A stretch of 64,000 bases of DNA from CAYMJM01 sp964391325 (lineage in GTDB: Bacteria; Patescibacteriota; Dojkabacteria; B142; JAFGMG01): assembly GCA_964391325.1 (NCBI GenBank), contig CAYMJM010000003.1, forward strand, positions 11,542-75,541, read 5' to 3'. Under the pieces are notes generated by a model. That model did not search any database and was not told the DNA's origin. It saw only the letters and a list, made by a program, of their open reading frames with translations. Made by a program: the position numbers and the translations under genes. This document shows, piece after piece, positions 17,336 to 25,770 of this stretch; within the stretch, counting starts at the first letter, position 1; the number at the start of each line of letters is the position of its first letter.

Positions 17336-18496
17336 TCATGCGCCAATTATTATCAACTCTTCCTGAGCACGGGTTACTGCAGTGTAAAGCCATTTTTTCC
17401 ACATTTCGTCCGTCATCTGCTTAAATCGTTCTTCAAACAGAACGACTTTTTTCGCTTCGCTTCCTTGGGCTTTATGGACAGTCAGGGCATATCCATAATC
17501 GAATAGATCTGCTTCTAAAGTTTCCTTACGTTTACTGGAAAAATTATAAACCATTTTTGAGTTGAATTGTTGAGCCAAGATAATACCTTGGAAGAAATGT
17601 CCATCATCAAATTCTATTTTCGCATAATAATCCTTCGTTTCTGGGCTAATTGAGTTAATAGTGCCTAGCATTCCATTAAATATCTGCTTTTTATGGTTAT
17701 TACGAAGACAGATAACTCTATCTCCGATTACTGGAATTTCCGTTTCAATGCCTTTATTTTGTCTGATTTGTTGATTTAGTTTAATACGTGTGAAGTTGTA
17801 ACCACAGAGTATTAAAGTATTTGAGTTATATCCTTGCAATATGTCTTCAAGCTCATTATAAATATCCGGATCATACCTATTGATTTTTCTTACGCCGTTA
17901 CCAAAGACTCCTACGGGGATTTGTCCGGTTTGTCTGGCTATTTGTGATACATGGATGATAGGATCTCCTGCTGCCTGGCGATGTATCTGTTCCAGCTTGA
18001 TATCTGGTTGCTGCATCAAATTAAATTCTCCCTCTATTGGCGGTAGCTGTCCATGATCTCCCACAGCTAGTACTGGTATTGAATAACTCAGCATATCCTG
18101 CCAGATTCTTTGATTAACCATAGATGCTTCATCAACAATAATTAAATCAATATCTATAGTATCTTTTCCTTCCCATCCAATGATTTCCTCTGTTTTAGGG
18201 TCTATGATCGGGGAGTAGAATAGAGAATGGATGGTGCCTATATAATCTTGCTTATATTTTGATTTGGAGTGCGAAATCTTGCCTTCCAGAACTCTTGCTC
18301 CCTTTCCAGTGTAGCTTACAAAAGCAACTTTAAGTTTATTATTTTTCTTATGGAGTTGTTGCCTTAGTATGGAAATAAGGGTTGTTTTTCCTGTGCCTGC
18401 ATAACCTCCTAACGTGATATAAGATTTCTTGTCCTTTTGTCTATACCATGACAGCAGAACGTCTAATGCGTATTTTTGGTCGGGAGATAGTTGCAT
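17336..18496 (-). CDS. RecD/Dda-like superfamily 1B helicase
   Basis: 386 residues from the ATG at 18496 (MQLSPDQ). The frame is open upstream, but that part is hydrophobic, crosses the divergent promoter and looks non-coding. Motifs: Walker A GGYAGTGKTTL, VDEASMVNQ (Walker B), GDHGQLPP (motif III), and VHKAQGSEAKKV and YTAVTRAQEEL near the C-terminus (motifs V and VI). A 5'-3' DNA helicase of the RecD2/Dda kind; the long N-terminal domain of RecD2 is missing. Confidence 0.85.
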   Translation of the reverse strand: MQLSPDQKYALDVLLSWYRQKDKKSYITLGGYAGTGKTTLISILRQQLHKKNNKLKVAFVSYTGKGARVLEGKISHSKSKYKQDYIGTIHSLFYSPIIDPKTEEIIGWEGKDTIDIDLIIVDEASMVNQRIWQDMLSYSIPVLAVGDHGQLPPIEGEFNLMQQPDIKLEQIHRQAAGDPIIHVSQIARQTGQIPVGVFGNGVRKINRYDPDIYNELEDILQGYNSNTLILCGYNFTRIKLNQQIRQNKGIETEIPVIGDRVICLRNNHKKQIFNGMLGTINSISPETKDYYAKIEFDDGHFFQGIILAQQFNSKMVYNFSSKRKETLEADLFDYGYALTVHKAQGSEAKKVVLFEERFKQMTDEMWKKWLYTAVTRAQEELIIIGA

Positions 18497-18551
18497 GACA
18501 TAATATTGTAACAGAAGAGGTAGCCAATATAAATAATATATTGGATATATA

Positions 18552-18560
18552 TGATATAAT
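18552..18560 (+). promoter_or_regulatory. Extended -10 promoter
   Basis: TGA-TATAAT (TGN extended -10) 21 bases before the ATG at 18582. No good -35 box is present. The expected leader is about 15 nt. Confidence 0.45.
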
Positions 18561-18581
18561 ATTACGTTTATACTAAATAAT

Positions 18582-19568
18582 ATGAGAGAGGTCAACTCGC
18601 CTGTATGGGAGCAATGCAAAAATAACTTCAATAGGAGAGGCATTATAGATATCGTGAGAAGACCAGATGCATGGGCGCCTATTTTAGATAGGGTGCTAGA
18701 GACATTTCTCGAAAGTCAGGAAGGATTTATTAGAATTTATGAAAAAGCGCTTAAAATGCCCTGTGAAGCTAGTTTAAATGTGATTGATGTCGGTGATATT
18801 TCATTAGGTGGAGTAATTACTTATGATTTTGGGACGCAAGCTGTCCCTTTATTTAGAAGAGACTACCTTTCCAATTCAGAACAAGACAGGGTAGTTGAAC
18901 AGATACCTGTTGTAAATATAGATGCTTCACGAAGGAATAAGTATATAGGTATCAGTGGACCAACAAGTTTAACATCAGGCTTCTTGAACAATGGCATTTT
19001 GTCAGTTGGACCACAAGGAGAGATTGTTTCGACAGGTATTCCTCCTTTCAAGGGTGGAATAATTATAAAACAAGATTTATCTCTAGAGCTAGCAACAGCC
19101 GAACAATTAACAGAAATTCATTTTGATAGGGAGACTAATATAGCAGCATTAGGCGCTTCTTTGACTCTAGATACAAATTTTCTGCATGAACTGCAGCCAG
19201 GGGAAGCAGATCTTCTTCTATTAGCAAGAAGTATATGTATAGAAAATAAATATTTAGACTCATATAATGACCAGTTTGGTTTTCTTTCCCAATCTAAAAA
19301 GGGTGATATGCTATATCATGTTGTTTCTTATTCGCCTAGAAGGGGAGACGAAGTTCACGCCGCAAATCCAACGTCTCACTTTCCCGATCCAATAGGAGAA
19401 AGTGTCGTTTGGGGAACATATTTATTGCTAAGGCATTTAGAGACTTACAAAGAGCCTAGAACAGCAGTGCTGCTGGAGGAATTTATACGTGGAGTCCCTT
19501 TTGTAGTTTCGAGGCATAGACGCCAAACTGCGCCAGTAGAATTCCTTTTCCCGGTCCAAGCAAAATAA
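18582..19568 (+). CDS. Hypothetical protein, 328 residues
   Basis: I do not recognise a family. The protein is soluble, with no signal peptide or membrane helix. The first ~65 residues look alpha-helical; the middle is rich in Gly, Ile and Thr, as in beta-sheet domains (SLGGVITYDFG, GPTSLTSGFLNNGILSVG); the C-terminus is basic (SRHRRQ). It has its own promoter, with the divergent RecD-like helicase on the other side. Composition and codon use look like the neighbouring genes, so it is very likely a real, lineage-specific gene. Confidence 0.6.
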   Translation: MREVNSPVWEQCKNNFNRRGIIDIVRRPDAWAPILDRVLETFLESQEGFIRIYEKALKMPCEASLNVIDVGDISLGGVITYDFGTQAVPLFRRDYLSNSEQDRVVEQIPVVNIDASRRNKYIGISGPTSLTSGFLNNGILSVGPQGEIVSTGIPPFKGGIIIKQDLSLELATAEQLTEIHFDRETNIAALGASLTLDTNFLHELQPGEADLLLLARSICIENKYLDSYNDQFGFLSQSKKGDMLYHVVSYSPRRGDEVHAANPTSHFPDPIGESVVWGTYLLLRHLETYKEPRTAVLLEEFIRGVPFVVSRHRRQTAPVEFLFPVQAK

Positions 19569-19614
19569 CCTGTAAAGATATCTTTTTATAGTAATAAATG
19601 AATACTTCGTATGC

Positions 19615-20241
19615 TCAATTAGACTGATTATTTAATAGACTATAGAGAGTGTTACTTAAAGCATGGTCCACTCCTCTTAGTTCATGTTCAGTTAATTCAC
19701 TATAGTACTTCCATCTTCCATGCAAATTTATTTGAGAAATTGAAGCAAAGAAATAACCGGCCATCAATTTTTCACTTACTGTGTTTATCAATCTACAATT
19801 CAATTTTGCACCTTTACTTTTCAGTTTCTTGCCATCGTATAAAGCAAAGCCGTAGCTGAAGGTCGTTGAGATCTGTCCTCCATACTTGTTAGCCAAAGTT
19901 ACGTAGTAGTTTAAGGCCAAGCTATCACTGAATTTCCCATATTTTTTTATAACAGGGTCTTTTATGCTCATGCTTGGCTTGTCTGCTTCTTCAATATTAT
20001 CGAATTGAATTGTGTCATCTTGGGTTAGTACCGGATATTTAAGCCTTAACTTCTTCCAATAATGTATGGCTTTCTCTTCTGCTATTCTCATAGGTGAATT
20101 TTGATTTTCAATTGGTGCTGGAATTTCATAACTTAAATCTGAAAGTGTCAGGATTGTCAGTCTCGATTTCTGAAGTATATTTTTGACTCTTCGTATTTTA
20201 GCGGGATTTGTTGTAGCAAACAGAATTTTTTCGTACTTCAT
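19615..20241 (-). CDS. Ham1/RdgB-like non-canonical purine NTP pyrophosphatase, divergent
   Basis: 208 residues. The start FATTNPAKIRRVKNIL matches the ITPase/Ham1 N-terminus (usual form TxNxxK), and TQDDTIQFDNI occupies the place of the acidic metal-binding EDSGL segment. The C-terminal third lacks a clear match to the SHR motif of RdgB. It would hydrolyse dITP/XTP to protect DNA. The divergence leaves the substrate open. Confidence 0.6.
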   Translation of the reverse strand: MKYEKILFATTNPAKIRRVKNILQKSRLTILTLSDLSYEIPAPIENQNSPMRIAEEKAIHYWKKLRLKYPVLTQDDTIQFDNIEEADKPSMSIKDPVIKKYGKFSDSLALNYYVTLANKYGGQISTTFSYGFALYDGKKLKSKGAKLNCRLINTVSEKLMAGYFFASISQINLHGRWKYYSELTEHELRGVDHALSNTLYSLLNNQSN

Positions 20242-20255
20242 CTAATAGTGAGTTA

Positions 20256-20437
20256 TAGCGTCTCGACTTCCTCGCCTTTCGACCCTTCGTTTACACTCAG
20301 GGCTCAAGGCTCGGAGCTCGAACTGACATAAGAAAATAAATTGTTAAGCTAAACTTATAAACTGTCAGTTCGAGCCCTTCGACTAAGCCAGGATAAACTA
20401 GCTTGCCTTGAGCGAAGCCGAGAGGAGAACTGACATA
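20256..20437. repeat. Intergenic palindromic repeat, copy 1
   Basis: Between two minus-strand genes. The core is a perfect inverted repeat, GCTCGAACTGACA (20316-20328) and TGTCAGTTCGAGC (20363-20375), with a 34-base AT-rich centre. Flanks contain related CTCGAC/GTCGAG-rich stretches. A second copy is at 60303-60467. The unit is GC-richer than its surroundings and resembles a REP/MITE-type element. Confidence 0.65.
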
Positions 20438-20498
20438 CTTAAATACTAATTCGTAACTTAGATTCAATTAACTTCTAACTTCTTTTTGTATGAACTAT

Positions 20499-21749
20499 TT
20501 ACAAATTCTTCCCTACAATATATCCGGAGCTCCATGCCCACTGGAGATTGTATCCTCCACATTCTCCATCAATATCTAGTATTTCTCCACAGAAGTACAA
20601 GCCTTGTTGCTTTTTGGATGCTAGAGTTTCAGGATGCACCTCTTTTACGGAAACTCCGCCAGCAGTAAAGTGCGCGTCATCGAAGCCACGTATCCCCTTT
20701 ATGTCAAATCTGTAAGATTGGAGTAATCGACTGATCCTGTTTCTTGTCTTTTTTGTTACTTCTGATACTTTTTGAGAGGAATCTATTCCTTCTGTCTCTA
20801 GGATTGCTGGAAATACTTTGTAGGGTAGTAACCCAACAAGACTAAAACCTAGAGACTTGTTAGGAGATTGCTTCCATCTCTCGATTAAATATTGATCTAA
20901 TTGATCCTTGTTTATTTGTGGAAGGAAATTGACCTCAACTGCTACTGGATTTTGTTTAATAAGTGTTTGTTCTGCAATATCTCTACTTATTTCTAGGATA
21001 GCAGGGGCAGACAATCCAAAATGTGCAAACATAATGGTTCCATGGTTTTCTGTGAACACTTTGTTGTTTGCATACGCCTTGATGTTGACTTCTACTTTTA
21101 CTCCTTGTAGGCTATGGCACAGTGGTGATTTTACAAGTACTGGAACATGAGCTGGGAATAGAGGTGTGATTGTATGCCCAAATTGTTCGGCATACCTATA
21201 TCCGTCACCTGAGGTGCCTAATTTTTCATGGCTTTTTCCTCCAGTTGAAATTACAAGTTTAGGTGCAAATACGTGTCTGCCGTCAGTTAATACAATTTCA
21301 AATAATTCTGCTTTTTCATCATATTTAATAACTTTTGGTACATTGGGTTTTGCTGTTTTGATTTCTAAGTTTTTCATTTCATACTCCAGTACGTCTACTA
21401 CTGCTTGCGCCTGGTTAGATACTGGGAACAAACGCCCGTTATCTTCTTCTTTTAGTTCTATTCCAAGTTCTCGGAAAAACTGTTTGGTTTCGTAGACACC
21501 AAATTGGTTAAGGGCATTTAGCACAAACTTAGGTTCCGTTCCGAAATAGTGGATGGGTCGAGAGAGATCTTTGGTAACATTTTCATTAGATATGTTACAT
21601 CTTCCATTTCCAGTTACCAGGATTTTTTTACCAAGTTTCTGGTTTTTCTCTACAATAAGAATATTTTTTCCTTTTCGCGTTGCTACTATTGCAGCCATCA
21701 TGCCTGCAGCACCTCCACCAATAATTATGGCATCAAATTTATTTTTCAT
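20499..21749 (-). CDS. BaiN/YhiN-family FAD-dependent oxidoreductase (HI0933-like)
   Basis: 416 residues. The N-terminal Rossmann FAD motif IIGGGAAGMMAA is followed by EKNQKLGKKILVTGNGRCNISN, which is diagnostic for the HI0933/BaiN family. A second conserved segment, STGGKSHEKLGTSGDGY, and the C-terminal FCGEILDIDGECGGYNLQWAWSSGY are also complete. A flavoprotein of unknown substrate. It sits alone, divergent from a membrane-protein gene. Confidence 0.88.
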   Translation of the reverse strand: MKNKFDAIIIGGGAAGMMAAIVATRKGKNILIVEKNQKLGKKILVTGNGRCNISNENVTKDLSRPIHYFGTEPKFVLNALNQFGVYETKQFFRELGIELKEEDNGRLFPVSNQAQAVVDVLEYEMKNLEIKTAKPNVPKVIKYDEKAELFEIVLTDGRHVFAPKLVISTGGKSHEKLGTSGDGYRYAEQFGHTITPLFPAHVPVLVKSPLCHSLQGVKVEVNIKAYANNKVFTENHGTIMFAHFGLSAPAILEISRDIAEQTLIKQNPVAVEVNFLPQINKDQLDQYLIERWKQSPNKSLGFSLVGLLPYKVFPAILETEGIDSSQKVSEVTKKTRNRISRLLQSYRFDIKGIRGFDDAHFTAGGVSVKEVHPETLASKKQQGLYFCGEILDIDGECGGYNLQWAWSSGYIVGKNL

Positions 21750-21918
21750 CAGTGTGTTTTAATTACTTTAACTAACATGCATTATATATGTTCATGGATT
21801 CTATGATAAGTTAATCTATTTTGCATATGGTAAATACAAGGCTGATGGTATTTCAGTTAGATGAAATCTACGGCATAAATATATTAAAATGTGACTAATA
21901 ATTCTTAAGCTTAAACGA

Positions 21919-22683
21919 ATGATTTTGTTACTGGTGCTTTTGGTTTTTAGCGTAATTCTCGGGATTTTATATCAACACTTCAGAGCAGATATGAGTAGAT
22001 TTACAAAAGAAGCTGCTGGGGAGATAGAAAAATATAATTACTCGGTTCTTCTAAGATTTTTTCTTTTGTACAGCATTATTTGTATTTCGCCAATGCTTGC
22101 TATATTAGCATTTATCTCAGTTTATAGTTTACCTTGGGTAGAATCTTTCGTCCAGTTTCTTTTAATAGTTCTAGGGATAATTATAATCAGCTTTGCCAGC
22201 GCTACTTACTATACCTCGATAACTATTGAGCAATTTGTGATGAAACCCATAAAGGAGTCTGATTACTATAAGCCATTGAGAATCGCTATCAAGTTTTTCC
22301 ACGGGCCTATCAGTCATATTGGTCAGTATTTAGGATTTAATCTTTTGCTAATGTCATTGAGCATGTATTCTTACTTCGATGTTAAAGATTTTAGTCTGCA
22401 TGAACTAGTTTTGGCTGGAAGCTTGGGGATTTCGCTAGGAGGGCTTATCGGATATGCACAGCATCTAAATAGAACGTGGAAATATCAGCTATGGGCTTTT
22501 GCTTTTGTTGCGAGTCTTTTTATTACTCTGATTGCGTTTCAACTCATTGATTTAAGAAACGAATTTACCGTAATTTATTTATTTTACCTGATTGTAGCTT
22601 TAAGCTTCCTATTTATAAAAAATATCCGTGCATTTAGGTATAAAGAAAGAAATATATATTCGCAAGAATACTGGTGGATTTAA
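21919..22683 (+). CDS. Multi-pass membrane protein, hypothetical
   Basis: 254 residues with about seven hydrophobic helices and a basic C-terminal tail. I recognise no family. The first gene of a probable three-gene run with an HD-domain protein (22 bp downstream) and a PH-domain membrane protein. One cytoplasmic segment (EEAAGEIEKYNYS-like region after the first helix) is charged. Confidence 0.6.
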   Translation: MILLLVLLVFSVILGILYQHFRADMSRFTKEAAGEIEKYNYSVLLRFFLLYSIICISPMLAILAFISVYSLPWVESFVQFLLIVLGIIIISFASATYYTSITIEQFVMKPIKESDYYKPLRIAIKFFHGPISHIGQYLGFNLLLMSLSMYSYFDVKDFSLHELVLAGSLGISLGGLIGYAQHLNRTWKYQLWAFAFVASLFITLIAFQLIDLRNEFTVIYLFYLIVALSFLFIKNIRAFRYKERNIYSQEYWWI

Positions 22684-22705
22684 ATTACATATAAAAATTA
22701 AAAAT

Positions 22706-23308
22706 ATGGATCAGACAGAACTTGAAACATTTTTACAAGCAAGTATTTTACCTGTTTTAGAAAAAGGAAGGAAAAATTGGGATAAGGAGCATACATTAGC
22801 TGTAGTGCACTACCTAAAGGAAATTTTGAAGCACATAGATTATAATCTTGATGAGACAGTATTATTGATAGCAGCTTATGCACATGATTGGGGGTATTCA
22901 GGGCTTTTTCTGCATCCTAACGTCCAGCTTGATGAAGTGGCCAAACAGAAAAAATTGCATGCTATACGTGGCGCGGAGATGCTTGCCAAGTTACTCCAAA
23001 GTCCTTTTTTTAACGTTCTGTCGCCTGCTCAAAAGGAGCGAGCTGTGCATTTGGTTAAAGTTCATGATGAGCTAGAGAGCCTTGTCTCTAAGGATGAAAT
23101 CATTTTAATGGAAGCTGATACTCTAGGAGGACTAGATATCAAAAGGGTAAAACCGACATTTAATAAGCAATCCAACGTTAAGTATATAGCAGGTGTGAAA
23201 AAGAAGCGTTTGCCTTTATTTGCACATAAGTTTAGTATTCAAAAGGCGCACATGCTGTTAGCAGAAAGAGAGAATTATTATAAAAATTATAAACTGACCG
23301 ATGGTTGA
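22706..23308 (+). CDS. HD-domain phosphohydrolase
   Basis: 200 residues from the ATG at 22706; the frame is open upstream but would overlap the preceding gene. HD residues: His in KEHTLAV (~29), AHDWGYSG with the HD pair (~59-60), a third His in VKVHDEL and Asp in MEADTLGG. This is the full H...HD...H...D pattern of a small metal-dependent phosphohydrolase. It overlaps the next gene by 8 bp, so the two are co-translated. Confidence 0.75.
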   Translation: MDQTELETFLQASILPVLEKGRKNWDKEHTLAVVHYLKEILKHIDYNLDETVLLIAAYAHDWGYSGLFLHPNVQLDEVAKQKKLHAIRGAEMLAKLLQSPFFNVLSPAQKERAVHLVKVHDELESLVSKDEIILMEADTLGGLDIKRVKPTFNKQSNVKYIAGVKKKRLPLFAHKFSIQKAHMLLAERENYYKNYKLTDG

Positions 23309-23909
23309 TATAATTCAAGTTGGGGATCTAAAACAACAGGAGAAGAAATTAGCCAAGCAAAAAGCATCTCAAACTGAAAAAGAAATAGCCTTCAAACCTC
23401 TGTACATTCGTCACTGTCGATTCTATTTGGTTACCCAATTGTTGTCTATTCAACTTACATTTTTTATCCTAGGCGTATTATTAGCTTTCACAGTATATAT
23501 GCTTACTATGGTGCAATTACCAGTATTGCTCCCAGTTGGTTTATTGTATATATCTGGCTTTCTGATAGATGGGATAGTTGCTTTCCATGTTTATACTCAG
23601 TGGAAGAGAAGTTATTACGAAGTAAGTTTAAAAAGTATTGCTTATTACAAACAGTCAATATTTTTTTCGCGAATAAATACTTACAAAGTGGAGCAGGTTA
23701 TCAGAGTGCGCTTTATACAAGGTGCGTTAGGGAAGATCTTTAATTGTGGAGATATAGAAGTATATGATTCTGCGTCTACAAACCCAGTCCGGCTTCTGAA
23801 TGTTCCGGAACCCAATAAAATTAGGGATGCTATAGAAGAAGCCATGATTCAGGAGAAAAGAGTAGACACAGATGTTGTTCTCCTAAACGATGAGAATAAA
23901 GAAATCTAA
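23301..23909 (+). CDS. Bacterial PH-domain (YdbS-like) membrane protein
   Basis: 202 residues. A charged N-terminal segment is followed by two hydrophobic helices (about 45-95) and then a bacterial PH-type beta domain (YYEVSLKSIAYYKQSIF...VEQVIRVRFIQG). The DUF304/bPH2 pattern, including the GALGKIFNCGDIEVY stretch, is good. Function unknown; such proteins are peripheral envelope factors. The 8-bp overlap with the HD gene suggests a joint role. Confidence 0.7.
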   Translation: MVDIIQVGDLKQQEKKLAKQKASQTEKEIAFKPLYIRHCRFYLVTQLLSIQLTFFILGVLLAFTVYMLTMVQLPVLLPVGLLYISGFLIDGIVAFHVYTQWKRSYYEVSLKSIAYYKQSIFFSRINTYKVEQVIRVRFIQGALGKIFNCGDIEVYDSASTNPVRLLNVPEPNKIRDAIEEAMIQEKRVDTDVVLLNDENKEI

Positions 23910-23922
23910 TTATAGCTCAGGG

Positions 23923-25656
23923 TTAGCTTTTTAATCTGCCGGTTTGCAAATCCCATAGGTTTTTGTAAACGCCGTTTGGTGTTTTGATTAAGCCCTTATG
24001 AGTTCCTTCTTCTACTATACTGCCATTTTCTAGTACTATAATCCTGTCGGACTTCATGATCGTAGACAACCTGTGGGCAATAACAATTGTTGTTTTGTCT
24101 GCGGCAATTCTCCAGAAAGCCTCTTGAATCAATTTTTCTGACTCTGAATCCAGCTGACTTGTTGCCTCGTCAAAAACAATAATTGGCGGATTTACTAATA
24201 CCATCCTGGCTATTGCCAGCCTTTGCTTTTGCCCGCCAGAGAGCTTGATGCCCCTTTCACCCACCATTGTATTGTATTTGTCTGGAAGCGACTCTATGAA
24301 TTTATCTAAATTTGCCATCCTTGCCGCTTCTTTAACTTCCTTTAGCGTTGCCTTTGGATTGCCGTAGGCAATATTAAAGGCTATTGTGTTGTTAAACATT
24401 AAGGCCTCTTGTGGTACCATCCCTATGTTAGACCTCAAACTTTCTTTCGTAACTTCTTTGATATCATAGCCATCTATAAGGATTGATCCTTTAGTAGGAT
24501 CATAAAATCTTAACAGTAATTTTATCAGAGTAGTTTTTCCTGCTCCTGACTTGCCAACAAGCGCAATTGATTCATTAGGCTTTATATGCAGATCAATTGA
24601 GCTCAAGACGGCTGTCCTATCTGAGTATTTGAAGTCGACATTTTTAAAATATATATCTCCTTTTATTGGAGGTAACTTTATAGCATCCTTTTTTTCCTGA
24701 ATTGCTACTTTAATACTGAGAATACTAAGATATTTCGACAAGTCACTTTGGTGCTTGGCAAGCTCCCTTAGCCTATATATTAAATCCTTTAGTCTGGGGA
24801 AAAACATAAAAGAGAAAGTAAGTGTCACAGCAAAATCTCCAGTTGTAAATTCTCCACTTTCAACTTTATTCACGCTTATAACAATTATCAATATAAGGCT
24901 AATGAGAGCAAGGAACCCGGTCCATACTTCAATCAACCTGAAAGTATTTGCATAATTCCACATTGCCCTGATCCATCCTTTATACTGGTGTAGTAAACGT
25001 TTTTGCTCCTGTTTTTCTTGAGCAAAAATATTGACGGTTTCATAATTGATCAAGTTGTCTCCTATTATCCCTGATATTCTGTCTTCTTCGTCATTTAAAG
25101 TATCTCGGTTTTTCACGTTAATTTTAATCAAAAAGTAAGTGAACAATAAGTTTATGATGAAGCTAATCGTGATGACTGCACTCAGCGATCTATCTAAGGC
25201 AAAAAAGACTATTGATACAAATATTAAGTCTATGAAGATTTTTAGTAACCCACGGAATATTTCTATGTTATAACTCCAAAAAGCACTATCTCCTCTTTTA
25301 ATCATTGAAATCAATGAGCCACTCCTTTTATTAGCATGAAAGTCAAAATCCAGCTCATGTAGTTTATTAAAGACCTCAATCTTAAGATCTCTCGCTGCTT
25401 GGATTAGATAGCTGTCATGAATAATATAAGAGAAGGGTACGAGGAATAGATTAATACTTTCCAGAACAATAAATGCGACAATCGTTCTAAGCAACAAAGC
25501 TTTGTTGAAATTTTCTATTCCTTCAAAGAAATATCTTACTAGCAGAGCTGAACAATTATTGACTACTTGACTTAGTATAATGAGCCCGATCCCAATAAAA
25601 AAGCTATATTTATACTTTTTTATAAAAATGTAAAAGTCACTGAAAGAATTTTTCAT
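23923..25656 (-). CDS. ABC exporter, fused permease-ATPase (MsbA/MDR type)
   Basis: 577 residues. The N-terminal ABC transmembrane domain has six helices (to ~305). The C-terminal ATPase has Walker A GKSGAGKTTL, signature LSGGQKQRLAIAR, Walker B IIVFDEATSQLD and the H-loop IAHRLST. A homodimeric exporter of lipid, drug or peptide; the substrate is not predictable. It is convergent with the PH-domain gene and divergent from RNase J. Confidence 0.9.
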   Translation of the reverse strand: MKNSFSDFYIFIKKYKYSFFIGIGLIILSQVVNNCSALLVRYFFEGIENFNKALLLRTIVAFIVLESINLFLVPFSYIIHDSYLIQAARDLKIEVFNKLHELDFDFHANKRSGSLISMIKRGDSAFWSYNIEIFRGLLKIFIDLIFVSIVFFALDRSLSAVITISFIINLLFTYFLIKINVKNRDTLNDEEDRISGIIGDNLINYETVNIFAQEKQEQKRLLHQYKGWIRAMWNYANTFRLIEVWTGFLALISLILIIVISVNKVESGEFTTGDFAVTLTFSFMFFPRLKDLIYRLRELAKHQSDLSKYLSILSIKVAIQEKKDAIKLPPIKGDIYFKNVDFKYSDRTAVLSSIDLHIKPNESIALVGKSGAGKTTLIKLLLRFYDPTKGSILIDGYDIKEVTKESLRSNIGMVPQEALMFNNTIAFNIAYGNPKATLKEVKEAARMANLDKFIESLPDKYNTMVGERGIKLSGGQKQRLAIARMVLVNPPIIVFDEATSQLDSESEKLIQEAFWRIAADKTTIVIAHRLSTIMKSDRIIVLENGSIVEEGTHKGLIKTPNGVYKNLWDLQTGRLKS

Positions 25657-25740
25657 AAGAACTTAGGAAATGCAATTCTATATTCTATCAGTTATATAAA
25701 GCGTTTCAAAGTGGTTGCAATTTAATATGCTGCAAAATAA

Positions 25741-25749
25741 TGTTATAAT
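25741..25749 (+). promoter_or_regulatory. Extended -10 promoter of RNase J
   Basis: TGT-TATAAT, 21 bases upstream of the ATG at 25771. No convincing -35 box. Confidence 0.45.
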
Positions 25750-25770
25750 ATTAGGTTAATAAATAATAAA

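Noticed and set aside
18497..18643. Upstream extension of the RecD-like helicase frame
   Set aside because: It encodes a hydrophobic run crossing the divergent promoter; the MQLSPDQ start fits helicases better.
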